This document shows, one piece after another, positions 11,331-24,154 of a stretch of DNA of 64,000 bases. Source of the DNA: Limnanthes douglasii subsp. nivea. Its lineage: Eukaryota; Streptophyta; Magnoliopsida; Brassicales; Limnanthaceae. The notes below the pieces were generated by a model, which was not told where the DNA came from, did no database searches, and saw only the letters and a program-made list of their open reading frames with translations. Made by a program: the position numbers and the translations under genes. The DNA is taken from assembly GCA_036936605.1 (NCBI GenBank), contig JAUPFV010000001.1, positions 211,155,138 through 211,219,137 of the forward strand, written 5' to 3'. Position 1 is the first letter of the stretch. Every line of letters begins with the position of its first letter.

Positions 11331-11615
11331 AAATTGGACTATGACAATCGACGAATTCAACAATTATTGTTATGAGTGTGAGTTTGACGACCTTCGTTCC
11401 ACTAATTTTCATTTCACGTAGCTTAACAAACAACCTTCAAATCTTATATATTCCAAAATTCAATGTGTCTTAGTCAATAATGACTCATATGATTTTTTTT
11501 CTAATATCTTACGTCCAACTTGGGTTTTCTCGTTCATGGAATCATACAAGAGTCACTCTTAACCTTAGTAAAGAAACATATAAGTATCTTATTATTTTAT
11601 TTTTTAAAAATGAAT
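11330..11615 (+). pseudogene. LINE endonuclease fragment of a separate subfamily
   Basis: The plus strand encodes TIDEFNNYCYECEFDDLRS, then a FHFT block, then NLIYSKIQCVLVNND and YDFFSN. This matches the part of plant LINE apurinic endonucleases usually written E(C/D)CELxDLRSTGxxFTW ... (I/K)xRxLDRVLVN. The Trp of FTW is replaced by a stop, and the Asp of LDR is lost. Only this fragment is recognisable. It is unlike the LINE-2 endonuclease, so I take it as a different subfamily rather than the missing part of LINE-1. Confidence 0.6.
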
Positions 11616-12365
11616 TTAAATAAATTGAAACATATGATTATAAAATGTTTCTAAAAAATAATTAAATGTTTCCTTAACTAACAACCTTTTTAATTCGTAT
11701 AACACTTCTATGCATTAATGATTATTAATTATTTTTTGTTTTTAAACAAAGAATTGATAGTGTGGTGTTTGAAAAAACTGTATTTTGATATAATATGAGA
11801 AAATAAAAATGGTTTCTTGAACTCTAAGAAACATTTTCTTAATTTCGATATTCTCTCTTCTTCTTCAAGAAAAAATCCTAAGCAAGTAATAATTGTGAAA
11901 GCATACGACATCATTGTCATGTAAGAATCATTAGTCCTACAAATCAAAACAACATAACCAAATCGTCAGCCAAAGAAACCAGAACTTCAAAAAATATCAA
12001 ATCTTAACTTTCCACCATTGATCATAGAAAATGTAAACATAAACAAGGATCAACACAACCAATTTATTCGATACTCGAATCGTATATGTAATCTTATATA
12101 TAATCCTATTTTTTAGAACACATTTTCTCTCCCTCATAAACGATCTTATGTCGACGCAACCATAACTATTTGAAAGAAAATTTGCAAGGCAAAGTAAGAA
12201 TAAAATAATTAAATTCGAAGAGCAAGTTAAAAGTAATATCGGGGCACACGTAAAACACATTATAATAGGTAAATATTCTAATGGAAAACCTCCAATGATA
12301 GATATCCAGATATTTTTCAATTTTTTTTTTAATTTTACTGGACAATACAACCTAGCATTATGGGA
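11616..12365. other. Unassigned AT-rich stretch before LINE-1
   Basis: No supported gene. A 117-codon open frame on the minus strand (11997-12350) is hydrophobic and has no recognisable domain. Part of this stretch may be the decayed ORF1 of LINE-1, since the zinc-knuckle relic starts just after it. Confidence 0.4.
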
Positions 12366-13030
12366 TCCATGCCAGAATTGTTAATAGACTTTGGTCAATC
12401 ATCAGAGTTTTGGCAAGAGGTAACCTATGGAGCCAAACCCAACTATTATTCTAAATTTTATCATATAGATCAGATCCAAAATGAATGTAAGAAATCTATA
12501 CATTCAACCTCCCAAGAAACAACCAATCGATAAACTTAGATAAGGAGGACCAACCTACAAAAAAGTCTCAACCTGAACTTAAGTCAATTATTGTTAAAGA
12601 ACAAAACTCTAAAACTTCACTCGTAAACTTACTTGTTACAGAAGACTCAAGATAAGCCAAACCTTGAACATCATAAAGAGACCATTTTAGATATCATCCC
12701 TCAAACACTTACACTAACAATCACCACCAATGAGCCAATTAACCTAAGTCAAATAGGTAGAAATACTCATATTAACTCTGATATTCAATAAGAAAAGTTA
12801 TTGATAACTATAAATACTTTATAAATTGTTGTCAAACTTATTGACATACAAGCTCAACCCTCCATCTCTTTAGCTCCTACGTCTCCTAAGCTGCCTGGAA
12901 GCCTTCTAACCTCACCAAAAGAGAAAAAATAGAATAGTTTAGAATTTAATAACTTCTTAAACAAGGAAGCTAAAAGAAGCAAAATGAAAAAATTCTAAAT
13001 AACTTACTAATGCAAAGAAATACAATCTAA
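12366..13030 (+). pseudogene. LINE-1 ORF1 tail (nucleic-acid-binding, gag-like)
   Basis: The peptide around 12435 reads YYSKFYHIDQIQNECKK, which aligns with the intact knuckle of LINE-2 (CFGCYHIGHNQFECKK). Of the CX2CX4HX4C ligands only the last Cys clearly remains. Downstream is a low-complexity, Thr/Gln/Asn-rich tail with stops, as in other ORF1s. It would have bound element RNA. No functional product is expected. Confidence 0.55.
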
Positions 13031-13059
13031 ATGGAATGTCAGACCCAAAATTGGATCCT

Positions 13060-16000
13060 TTAAATGTCCATTAAAATACTTTGTTATAATATTAGATGAC
13101 TAAATAATAAGGGACCAGACGTAGGCTTAAACACATCATTAAAACTGAAAGATTAGAGTTCCTGAAAATTTAGGGACCTATGATTTAAAAAACAAATATG
13201 GCTAACCTTACAAAATTATTAGGATTTCAAAACTGTTTTGCTAATACAAATAATAAAATTTGGATTTTATGGAAAAATGAATTTGAGATACATGTGCTCA
13301 AACATAGTTGAAACTTTTTGGAATGACTATATTCCCGACCTACCTATTAAAAAGTTCTCGTATAAGCTAGAAAAATTAAAGTATACTTTGAAGAAATTAA
13401 ACAAAGTGCTTTTTGGGAACAAGTTTAGTGTTATTTCTCAATATCATGATGAAACTCAATTTCTTGAAAAGATTTATCAAAAAAATTAGTCTCACGATGC
13501 AAAAATTAAGTTTTCAAAAGCTCATGCTATTCACATGCAATTAATTAGTTACTAGAGAAGAATCCTCATTGAAGCAAAATACAGTGTTAATTGGACCTAA
13601 ATAAGGAGAAAAGCACTGTTTTTTTTTAATTTTGTTAAAACAAAAAGAAATAAAAGCAGAGTCACAAGAATCTAAAAATACAATCTATGGCTTGAAGAAC
13701 CTCAAGCCATAAGCAACTCTGTTGTCAATCATTTTTAAAAACTACTATTAGAGCATTAAATGGAGAAAAATATTATTGACCTATCCAATATAATTCCTAA
13801 GATTATTACTAGTGAGGATAATATCACCCTAATGAGTCTTCCAACTAATGAAGAAATATATAACTATATAAAGTCTCTAAATCCTAATAGTATCTATGGT
13901 GTTGATGGTTTTAACACATTTATTTATCTAAAATGTTGGGTTACAATAACTAAGGATCTAAGTGAAGTTGTCATAGCCTTTTTTAAAGTTAACCAAACTC
14001 CTAAGGGTATATATGCTACAACTATATGCCTTTTCCCAAAAAAGAATCTCAAACACGATGAAGTGACTATAGACCTATTAGTTTATGTAATATTCTAAAT
14101 AAAATTATCTGCAGGCTTATGAATGACAGACTTGCTAGACTTATACCTAAGCTAGTTTCTGATGAACAAAGTGGCTTTGTTCATGGAAGAATTATTGAAG
14201 ATAATATTATCATTACATAGGAGATTGTATATGACATAAATAGGAAAACAAGAGGTGGTAATATGATCTAAATATGGATATAGAAAAAGCTTTTGATAAG
14301 CTTTCTTTGAAAGTTTTATAAACATGTTTAGGAGCTATATAACAAATGTGTGGTTCTCATTGATTATAAATGGGGACGTTCAAAGGTTTTTGTATTATAC
14401 TAATGGAGTTAGGCAATAAGACCCATTGTCTCTTAACGTTTTCATATTGGCTAAAGAATTTATAATTAGAGGACTAAAAAGCTCATAATGCATGAAAACA
14501 GAGGCATAAGGTATAAGATAACTAGTTCAACTCTTGTTTCTTCCATGACTTTTATAGATGACATGGTCATCTTCTCGGATGCTGCATCTCAAAGTTTAAA
14601 CAAGATAGTATCATTCTTGTAAAAATATCAAGAATCATTGGTTAGTTAATAAACAATGAGAAGACAATGTTCATTCCATCTATGAAAATACCAGAAAACA
14701 TATTACAGAACATAAAGCAGCAAACTGGTTTCAAACAAGACTACCTTCCAATGTAACATCTAGGCATCAACATATATACTAAGAAAATGGTTGATCTGTA
14801 TGAATACCTAATAATAAAAATTAGAAAGAAGATTCAACAATGGTATAACATTCTTATCTTCTTGGGGAAAGGCTAACACTAATTCAGTATGTCCTTATTT
14901 CCTATCATATATATCACCTTTAAAATATAAGTATTCATAAATCTATTCGAAATAACATAGAGAAAATCTATAACAGATTCCTTTAAGGCTCATATGGTTA
15001 ACATAAATTTATAGTATGGGCCAAATGGAGTACATCATGCAAGCCTTGTGAGGAAAGATGTCTAAATACTAGAAAGCTTGAGGACACTTAGTAAACTTTC
15101 TCATGCAATCTCTGGTAAATATTTTAGGAAAAGAAGAGTCTATGGGCTAAGTATATGCATAATAATTAATGTGATATTTATTACCTTATGCAAGTTTAAA
15201 GCAGAGTAAAAGAATCTAAAGTTTGGAGAATACTTATGGAAGTTAGACATCTTGTTGAGCCATTCATATTCAATAGTCTATGCAAGGAGAAAAATGAGTT
15301 ATGGTTGGACAAGTGGTGTCATAAGCACCATCTCATCTCTATAAACACGGAGGAATCTAATTCCTAGTACACTCAAAACAAGGTCAAAGAGTTCTTGAAA
15401 AATGGTTTTTGGGACTATCATAATCTTAACAACCTAGTCCTTAATTAAGATAAAGAGATAATAAAGCTTCTAGATATAGGAAATTCTAAAGATGACTCAA
15501 TACAGTGGACTATATATGCACAAGAGGATTTTAATACTAAGTATACATGGAAACATATCAGAACTAAAGGGAAAATATCTACCATCTGATAACAAATTAT
15601 GGAATAATATTACTCTAAGAAAATGCTCATTCCTTGTTTGGAGGTTGCTAAACAACTAGATCGTAGTGGACTCAGTTCTCCAACATAAAATATTAGCATT
15701 GTCTCTAAATATCAACAATGCAATAACTGTGAAACCTTAACTCACCTTCTTTTTAGTGTTAAACCACTTGGGAGGTGTGTAAATACTTTGGAAGCATATT
15801 TAATTTAAACATTTTCATATACATTACTCTGAATCATGTAATCAGATCATGGTTCTAGTCTTCCTCGATTAGAATAATTCTTCCTCGATTAGAATAATTC
15901 TTCCTCCAATAATATGTTGGTCTGTGTGGTAGCATAAAAACAACATAAAACATCAACAAATAAATGTGTCTTCTTCTATTATTATTCCACACATCATCAA

Positions 16001-16560
16001 CAATATCATTAAACTTGATATGGCTAGCCTTCTCAAAAAGAATAATTGGGATAAAGACTCAAACACTATATATATATATATATATATATTTGGATGCTAC
16101 AATCATCGTAACAATTATGAAAAATTGTTTCTCTCTACTCGACTACTCATAATCACTCAAAATTCAAGCTAAACATTGATGGGGTATGCTCTATAACTGG
16201 TGAGTCAAGTGGTGGAGCAATTCTAAGACACAAAAATAGGGAAATAATATATGTTATAAAGAGAATATATGGTAAACAATATATAATCTTAGCTGAAAGC
16301 GTAACTCTACTTGATGGTTTGATCTCCGCTCTAAACTAAAAGTTTATAATTTAGACATTGAAACAGATTCAAACACTCTTATTGCTATGGTATGAAATTA
16401 TAATGTTCCCTGGTTTTTAGCTCTACTGATAGAATGTTGTAGGAATTTAATTGATCCACTCATGTTAATCAAACGTATATTTAGAGACAAAAATTTAATA
16501 GCAGATTGGCTTGCTAAGTGGACTCAAAATGAAAATACAAGCTCGATTTAAATCCTACAC
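13060..16560 (+). pseudogene. LINE-1 ORF2 (RT and RNase H, endonuclease largely missing)
   Basis: Near 13200-13310 the peptide ends an endonuclease start (KIWILWKNEFEIHVLK) and goes straight to the linker WNDYIPDLPIKKFSYKLEKL, skipping the catalytic GDFN and SDH blocks seen in LINE-2. RT motifs follow: GVDGFN (13900), RLxPKLVSDEQSGFVHGR (about 14130-14190), and a degenerate catalytic box FIDDMVIF (about 14550). RNase H starts with KLNIDGVCSITGESSGGAI near 16165. A 20-bp direct duplication (TTCCTCGATTAGAATAATTC) sits at 15861-15902, and an AT run at 16067-16090 lies within the coding relic. Confidence 0.75.
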
Positions 16561-17536
16561 AGGTTCCAAGCAAACTTAAAGATATAACAATACTGGATAA
16601 CCTTCAATTTAGAAGTATCAAAGAAATATCATAATGACTAATAGACCAAAATACCATTAATATAGACTTAAAACAAAAACATAATTATTTTTATTATGCT
16701 CATTAACATCTTCAGTAGGTTATGCCTGACTTAATAAATATGTTTGCATGAAATTTCAACAGATTGGATCATAAACACATGAAAGTTAAAAAGAATACAC
16801 ATAAAGTCACAACACATACAACTCAAGTATAAAAGACAAAGTTATACACATTCAAATATTTTGAGTAATAGATGAAGAATACATGTAAAAAAATGAATTT
16901 GTGCTTAAGAACATCAACTGTCAGGGAAAACTCAATATACATCTACTTCAAATTACAAGAAAATTTAATTCAATATCTTGTGAGATCCGACTTACAAGCA
17001 ATCTCCATCTAATAACCCAACACGCTTATAACTGGATTCTAATTTAGAATCAAGTTAAAAGATAATTCATGTTATCAGCTCAAGTAGTTTAGAAGGAAAC
17101 AATCACCAACCTTAATTTTAATGTTTCTCACTTCTGTTCAAGATAATAGAAACCTAAAACCATATATCGAAAGAAAAAAACTTTAAAAAGATGGAGTAAA
17201 GACCTACAAATGTAGATTATTGAATCAAGATGAATGCCTTTTTGAACTTGGCAATGGTTATCAAAGAATTTATTCGATTTTAGTTGTGGATTGAAGGGAA
17301 CCATGAGCCCGGTGAGATTTGATTCACGATGAGATACAATCCACTCAGACTACTAGCCAATCTCTGCTCAACAAGATTATAATCAAAGAACCAAGAGAAG
17401 AAGAAAGCTTAATTGTTCACCTGGCATATGTGAGGGAAACAGTCAACCACTTCATCATAGATTTTGGTTTGAAGAGCAATAAGAGGATATTGGGCTTAAG
17501 GTAATCACAGATTGTTCATGTGAACAAATAAAAAAG
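16561..17536. other. Possible LINE-1 3' region, no independent gene seen
   Basis: Follows the RNase H relic. A 61-codon frame at 17319-17504 has no recognised domain. The stretch ends in AATAAAAAAGT and then (TA)n, which would suit a LINE 3' end, but no target duplication supports it. Confidence 0.4.

Positions 17537-17575
<39 letters not shown>
17537..17575. repeat. (TA)n microsatellite
   Basis: About 39 bp of pure TA, directly after an A-rich stretch. It may be the 3' tail of LINE-1. Confidence 0.95.
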
Positions 17576-17579
<4 letters not shown>

Positions 17580-18373
17580 CCTAGTATGGACCTGGACCAT
17601 GTAACAACCCAAATCACATTTATGATGATTTTTAATACAAAAGCCCAAATACTTTTGGATTTAAAAAAAATGAGTGAATAATTTTATGAGTTATTTTAAA
17701 AGGTAATTTATTAATAAGCACCCAATATAAAACTTATTTATCAATAACAATGCAGAATTTGATAAAATACGGATAATTACATAGTAATAAATTAGTATTT
17801 AAACATAACCATCTCGTAGTTTGAAATATCCCTAACCGTTTTTGTCTTTCTTGTTTTTTTAAGACAATATAATATCTTTCAAACTATAGCTCCAAAATAT
17901 ATATCTGAAAATACGATCAGTTTTGTGTTTTTAAGACAGACAAAACAAAAATGTAAATTTTTAGTAGCGAAATTACGTTGAAATTGGTTACGAAAAAACA
18001 ATTATTGTTCAATCACGAAATTATATGTAATTTTGTTGAAAAAACAAGTCTTCTTTAGTTGCAGAATTATGTGTAATTTGGTTGAAAAGCAATTGTTGTT
18101 TAGTTATAGAAGTATATTTGGTTGCTATACAAGACTCAAAATACATGTTTTTGTTAAATAAGTATTAATTGGTGCGAAACAACAAATTTTTAATTAGTTT
18201 CAAAATATGTGCATTTTTTTGGTGAATTAAAAAAATAAAATAAAATTAGAGTTATAAAATTAGTACAAACATGTTGTAAAAAACAATAGTAGAAAAAAAA
18301 TAGTAACAAACATATGATTTTGATTACTAAATAAATGCGCTTGTGTAAACAAACAAAATACAAACAAAACAAA
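17576..18373. other. AT-rich stretch with a degenerate ~46-bp tandem repeat
   Basis: Between about 17966 and 18125 the phrase (C)GAAATTA(T)xTGTAATTxxGTTG recurs near 17970, 18016 and 18061, with a weaker copy near 18106. No gene was recognised. It is the target region of LINE-2. Confidence 0.5.
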
Positions 18374-18387
18374 TGTTAATTTGATGT
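18374..18387. repeat. LINE-2 target-site duplication, left copy
   Basis: TGTTAATTTGATGT, identical to 24155-24168 on the far side of the element. Confidence 0.9.
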
Positions 18388-18502
18388 ATTAAGGCGATTA
18401 AAAGAAATAAAACAATTAGAGAGGTAGAGGAGAGATAATGCTCCAAGAACAGAGAGAAGCCATAAAACAAGGGAAGACTAATTCCTTTTGATCAACTCGA
18501 TC

Positions 18503-19765
18503 ATGGAGCTTCAATCTATGGAATAATTTCCCGTTCTTCACTCTACTGGTAATCATCTAAAGCAATCAAGAAGGAAATTCGTCGATTTATTGAAAACTGA
18601 GGAGGAATCATTCACTTTAAACCCAGAATCTGTGAAGAAAACAGAGCATTATTATTCAATGCAATACAGCGAAAGAGTTAAAGAAATTCTTTGCAAGAAA
18701 TCCAGAATCACTCTGATAGGTAAGTTTAGTAATGATGTGCCAAAGAAACTGAAGCTTGAAAGCTTCTTGGCTACATTGAAATTCAGAGGACCGTTCAATT
18801 ACGAAGTATGTGACTCACAATATATTTTCTTTGAATTTGAATCGAAGGAAGACGTTTCAAGGTTCTGTTCTAGAAATTTATGGAGATTTGACGATACAGT
18901 AATGAAAATCTTGAGATGGAAGCAATATTTTAACAAAAAAATCGAGAACCCAACGGTCTTAACCTGGGTTCGATTTGAAAATTTGTCAGAAAGTTTATAT
19001 GATTCTGGTCTGGTCAATGACATTTCTTCTGTTATAGGGCCAACCTATAAAGTTATTGTTCCACATAAAAATCGGGCTCATGCTAATGCCTGCTGTGCTC
19101 AAGTTGAAATTGATATCTCTAGAAAATTGCAAAGAAAGCTGTGGATCGGTTTTGGAAGTAATGATAGATACTGGGTGACAATCAGTTATAAAAATGTTCC
19201 ATCATACTGTTTTGGTTGTTACCATATAGGGCATAATCAATTTGAGTGTAAAAAATCATCAAAGAAAATGGAAGACTCTGTGGCTTTACAAGAAAACATC
19301 AAAGTAAATGATGCCAAAGATGATAAATAAGAGAAAGAAGAGAAATAAGAGAAATAAGAGAAAGATAACAAAGAACCTTCTGTTGATACTACTGGATCAA
19401 GAAACGTGAATATTGTTAAAGTTTACAGAAGAAAACTTAAGTCGATTATTACTCAGAATGATCAAGAAGTTGAAAAGATTGGGAGTAATAAGGATATGAA
19501 TCTTGATAATCAGTCAGATTCTACCCAAGTTCAATTGAACAATACTTTAGAACAGAATCATGAAAATGTCAAAGCTCATTCACAGGACGGTAGCAAAGAA
19601 GTTATAGAGGCTATTGATAAGATTGATGAAGATCATTATAATTCTCCGGATCCCAATATTGGTAGCTGCTCTCCTTCATCAAAGCTTTCTCCACAACAAA
19701 GCTTTAATGAAATCATAACTTTTAAATTGAAAACTGCAAAAAAAGAAGATCTACCGGTAAGTTAA
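18503..19765 (+). pseudogene. LINE-2 ORF1, gag-like RNA-binding protein
   Basis: The frame starts at the ATG at 18503, stays in phase through 18590 and 19406, and ends at a TAA at 19763-19765. It holds four premature stops: codon 8 (18524-18526) and three in a GAGAAA-rich purine tract from 19328. From 18640 to 19200 the sequence fits the plant retroelement DUF4283 domain. A perfect CX2CX4HX4C zinc knuckle (CFGCYHIGHNQFEC) follows near 19205-19250. The tail (19400-19765) is acidic and Gln/Asn/Ser-rich. The protein would coat element RNA in the ribonucleoprotein. The domain fit is by pattern, without a profile search. Confidence 0.85.
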
Positions 19766-19810
19766 CTATCAAGTCTCTTAGTTCAAGAGACAAATTGTAC
19801 AAATCCTATT

Positions 19811-22800
19811 CTGAAAATTATCAGAGCGATTAGCTGAAATGCAAGAGGTGTGAATAACAAACCCACCGTGAGAAGACTTAAATCTATGATAAAATCTGAA
19901 TATATCAGGGTGCTTTCTATTCAAGAGCCTATGTCTAAGGGTGATAAGATTAAGGTTGTTGCTGAGGATCTTGGGTTTAGTGACTGTGTTGCTAATGTGT
20001 CTAATAAACTTTGGGTTTTCTGGATGTCTAATGTTAATGTCAACATTGTTCTTAATGTTGATCAATGTATCCATATGGAGATTGTTTATCCTGGCATCAC
20101 TGATAAAATATACTTAACTTCTGTCTATGCCAAATGCAATCGTATCCAAAGGCTAGATCTTTGGGATTGTGTTAAATTTATTAGTGACAATGGGAAGGCA
20201 TGGATGTGTGTGGGAGATTTCAACACTATTTCTGCTCATGATGAACAATTGGGCTGCACATCCCCTTGTCAAGTTAGTATGAATAATTTTAATGATACTA
20301 TAAGAAGCTGCAACCTCAATGATATTGGTTATAGTGGTTCGAAGTTTACTTGGTCTAGAAGTAACAAGTGGAGAAGGCTAGATCGAGCTCTAATCAATGA
20401 TAAATGGGTGTCTACATTCTCAGATACGCGGGTTTTTCACATGGTCAGAACATTTTCTGACCATGCCCCTCTCATTATCTCAGCTTATTTACATAATACT
20501 AATGATGCTATTAACAAAAAAAAAAGAATTTTAGGTTTCTAAACTTTTGGTCAAATGATGCTTCTTTTATAAGTGTGGTTGAGCATGACTGGAACCAATT
20601 ACTTGATAGCCATCCAAGCAAAACTTTTCGGTATAAACTAAGAAGACTCAAAAGCTGCCTCAAGATTTGGAGCAAAGACAAGTTTGGTAATGTGTTTGAT
20701 AGTGTCAAAGAAACTGAATGCAAGGTCAAGGCTATGGAGATTCTCCATTATACCAACAATAATCATCAATCTGCTGTTAACTTAGCTATGGCTAATAGTA
20801 TGTATTTAAAGGCTTTCTGAAATGAAGATTCTTTCTTGAGACAGAAATGCTTCAATAGTTGGCTTCTTGAAGGAGATGGAAACTCCAAGCTATTCTATAA
20901 TTATATTGCTAAGGAGATTGGAATTTCTGCTGCTGATTGCTTTAAGAACATCCTCAAGTCTGACCCTTATAAATGAAAAGAAGATGAGAATAGGTTGCTA
21001 GATAGCAAGAATTTTGACTGCATCCCTTCTATTGTGTCTACTGATGACAACAATATGCTGCTCAATAGAGTAATTGAAGATGAAATTTGGAACATCATAT
21101 GTAGTATGAAGAATGACAGCTCTCCTGGTATAGATGGTTTTAACCTTTTTTTCTTTAAGCATTGTTGGTTTATTATTAAAAGGGACTTGTGTAATGCCTT
21201 CAATGCTTATATTCAAGGCAGTTCTATCCCTACTGACCTTTTTGCTACAGGCATTTGCCTTATCCCTAAGACCACTAACCCTACATGGTGGAATAGTTAC
21301 AGACCTATAGGATTGTGTACCTTTATTAATAGAATCTTTTCTGCCCTTATAAACCATAGATTGTCTAACATCCTTCCTAAGATTGTTTCCCCTTCTCAGT
21401 CTGCTTTTGTCAAAGGCAGACTCATTCATGATAATATTTTACTGGCTAAAGAACTTCTCTTTGATATTAACAAGAAGCCCAAAAAGGGTAATATTGTTGT
21501 TTAGTTAGACATGTCGAAAGCTTTCGACAGAATCTCTCATTCATTTATTTTTAAAGTGTTGCACTCTTTTGGTTTTAGCATTAAGTTTGTTGGGCTTATA
21601 AAGAAAATGATTACTGATGTTCATGTCTCAATGCTTATTAATGGTGAAATTTTTGACTATTTCAAAATGAAGAGGGGATTGAGGCAAGGGGATCCTATTT
21701 CCCCTAGACTTTTTATCCTTGGGGAAGAGTTTCTTAGTAGAGGTTCAAGCATCCTGTTTAATTCTCATCCTAAAATGTGCTATGCTGGTAGAACCTCTTA
21801 TATCATTCCTTGTATCATGTTTGCTGATGACATTTTAATTTTCACGAACAACATCCCTAACTCTATTGATATTCTTAGTAGCTATTTAGATTTATACCAG
21901 TAAAATTCAGGTCAGGCCATTAACAAGAGCAAAACGCTTATTGTTTCTACAAAGTAACTCTTCTAAAGTGAAAAGTCTCAAACTGCAAACTGAATTTGAG
22001 GTGGAATTTCTTTCTTTCTCTCATTTGGGTGTTACTGTCTCTAACAACAACAAAGCTAGAATCTTCAACCCCATCCTAAAAAAATCAATGACAGAATCAC
22101 TAATTGGGACATTAAGTTGCTCTCATATGGTGGCAGGTTATCTCTCATTACCAATGTACTGCTTCCTATTACTTACCATTGGATTCAATGCTGTGAAATC
22201 CCTAGAACTATCATTTGTAAGATTGAAAATACTTTTAACATATTTTTTTGGAGAACTAAACAAAATCAAAAGACAATTCATTGGTCATCTTGGTCTTACA
22301 TTTGCACGTCTTTTGGAAAAGGAGGTATAAATGTCAGAAAACTTGTTGACATTTAGAACTCCTTCTCTCAGAAGCTATGGTTCAAATTAAGGAAGAATGG
22401 CTGTCTGTGGTCCAATGTTATGAATGATATATATTGTAAAAATGCTCATCCCTTATACATTAACATAAAGGGATCTTTAGTTTGGAGCATATTATGCAAT
22501 ATAAGACATCAAGCTGATAAGAACATCACCTGGATCCTTGGCAGAGGTAACATCGACTTCTGGAAAGATTCTTGGCACAGCCTCCCTGCCATGGCTATTG
22601 AACAAAACATTAACTGGTACATTGATGTAAAAGTTAAATCTTTTTGGCATAACAACTCTTGGTTTTTAAATGAAGTTCAGGCTAATATTGACAATGATAG
22701 AATGCATAAGATCAACAGAACCCAGATTACAGAAAAGGATGATATTATCTACTGGATGCTTTCTAAGAATGCCCAGCTCAACTTGAAGCAAACTTGGGAG

Positions 22801-23853
22801 AGTATAAGAACTAAGCACAACTTCTAAAGTCTATACATGAAGATTTGGAACTCAAAAATTCCCAGGAAGTTCTCTTTTATGACCTGGAAACTAATTCATA
22901 ATTTTATTGCATTAGACTCTATTATGATGAAGAAACATATTAGCATGGCTTCTAAATGTATATTCTGTGATAACTGTGAAGAAAAGAATCATTTGTTTGC
23001 TAGCTGCTCATTTGCTTGGCAAATATGGAATTGGTTTGCCTGTATCTTTAATATAAAAATCAAAAGATCAATGGTTCCAACTCACTTATTAAGATGCTGG
23101 TTCTGGTTTTCGAAAGCAAAATTTCACATTACTCACCTAATTCCCCAAGCTATATGTTGGGTGATTTGGAAAACCAGAAACTCTATTAAACACAAGGGTG
23201 TTCATATCAACATTAATAGAGCTATTAAAAACATCATTAATATTGTTAAAGGTGTTGAATTTAATGGAAATCTCAGTTACAAGCACTGGTTGAAATCTCA
23301 AAATGCAGGTGTAATTATGGGATGTTGCTCTATCGAAAAGAAATGTAAGCCTCAGTACCTAAGATGGATTCCTCCTACCCAGTCTCGTCTCAAGATAAAT
23401 GTAGACGCTTCTTGTGCATTCAATGGTGAGGCTGCTACTGGAATACGTTTCAGAACCAGCAATGGCGACATCACTCATGCTTACGGCAACCTGATTGGCA
23501 AAGTCACTCCCCTCCAAGCTGAAACTATAGCTATGCTTCAGGGGTTAACTGTCTGGTTCAAAAATAATTGGACTCACATGGATATTGAGTCCGACTCCTT
23601 AGTTCTAATCAAGTAGCTCACTAACATCACTGGTCCTGACATTGAAGATCAAAATGTAAGCTACCGCCGTAAATTTCTTGATAAAAACATGAACCTTAAG
23701 CACATTTCAAGGGTCCAGAATCAGGCAGCTGATTGGCTTGCCAAATGGACCCTTAAGTGCAAGCTAAAATATCACTTTTAGCAGCATGATGCCCCTTCAA
23801 ATCTGCTTGCAATTACATTCCTTGAGAGCTTAGGTTTAGGGTATCTTCAATGA
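19811..23853 (+). pseudogene. LINE-2 ORF2: endonuclease, reverse transcriptase, RNase H
   Basis: Starts close after ORF1. Endonuclease (19811-20542): the first Trp of the WNARG block is a TGA (19835-19837); IQEPM, CVGDFNTI, GSKFTWSR and SDHAPL blocks are present. An A-run at 20515-20525 carries a frameshift. RT (20995-21950): GIDGFN, SAFVKGR, a TAG at 21502, LDMSKAFD, GLRQGDPISP and catalytic MFADDILIF. Further frame breaks lie near 21902-21945 and 22117-22420. The zf-RVT zinc-finger region is near 22837-23050 (CIFCDNC...HLF). RNase H spans 23385-23760 with NVDAS, QAET and ESDS acidic residues and a stop at 23614. It would nick DNA and reverse transcribe the element at the target. Confidence 0.88.
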
Positions 23854-24154
23854 AATTTATCTTGAACAATGGTACTGCTAGTTCTTGTTCTTCTTGTAGG
23901 TCTGGATTGGAGCTAGAGAAGTTTGTCAAGGAAGAAGAAGAAGAGATAGCTGAGGATTGATGATGAAGTTTATGGAGTAATAGAGTAATGAAGAAGAGTT
24001 GATGTTTCACATTTGTGTCTGGCGGGAGAATTTTAGCTCCAAAATTTTCATTAATGTTTTAAATTTTGGGTCAATTATCTCATAATCCTTAATGTTTGTA
24101 AATTCTTCAATTTGTTAATAAAATTGTTCTTTTTTATTAAAAAAACAAAAAAAG
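23854..24154 (+). other. LINE-2 3' untranslated region and A-rich tail
   Basis: Runs from the ORF2 stop to the A-rich tail at 24139-24153. Contains a GAAGAAGAAGAAGAG tract near 23930 and a T-rich, AATAAA-containing end (24116-24122). Confidence 0.75.

Larger units (their letters stand above)
12366..16560 (+). mobile_element. LINE-1: decayed L1-type LINE with RNase H, endonuclease deleted
   Basis: Plus-strand order: ORF1 tail with a ruined zinc knuckle (near 12435-12490), the start of ORF2, RT (about 13760-14700), a zf-RVT-like region (about 15590-15790) and a C-terminal RNase H (about 16160-16540). Stops and frameshifts are frequent. The endonuclease is reduced to its first segment and jumps to the linker before RT. 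The 3' boundary is uncertain. A (TA)n run at 17537-17575 may mark the tail, since two other LINEs here end in (TA)n. No target duplication was found. Confidence 0.8.
18388..24154 (+). mobile_element. LINE-2: full-length L1-type LINE with RNase H
   Basis: A 5.77-kb element flanked by a perfect 14-bp duplication TGTTAATTTGATGT (18374-18387 and 24155-24168). It ends in an A-rich tail (TTATTAAAAAAACAAAAAAAG). It holds ORF1 (DUF4283-like plus zinc knuckle) and ORF2 (endonuclease, RT, zf-RVT, RNase H). The presence of both ORFs and a 115-bp leader before the first ATG indicates a full-length insertion. Several stops and frameshifts make it inactive. Plant L1 LINEs with an acquired C-terminal RNase H are an established group. 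Confidence 0.92.

Noticed and set aside
11997..12350. 117-codon minus-strand frame with hydrophobic stretches
   Set aside because: No recognisable domain, AT-rich composition gives Ile/Leu/Phe by default, and it lies opposite the probable LINE-1 ORF1 region.
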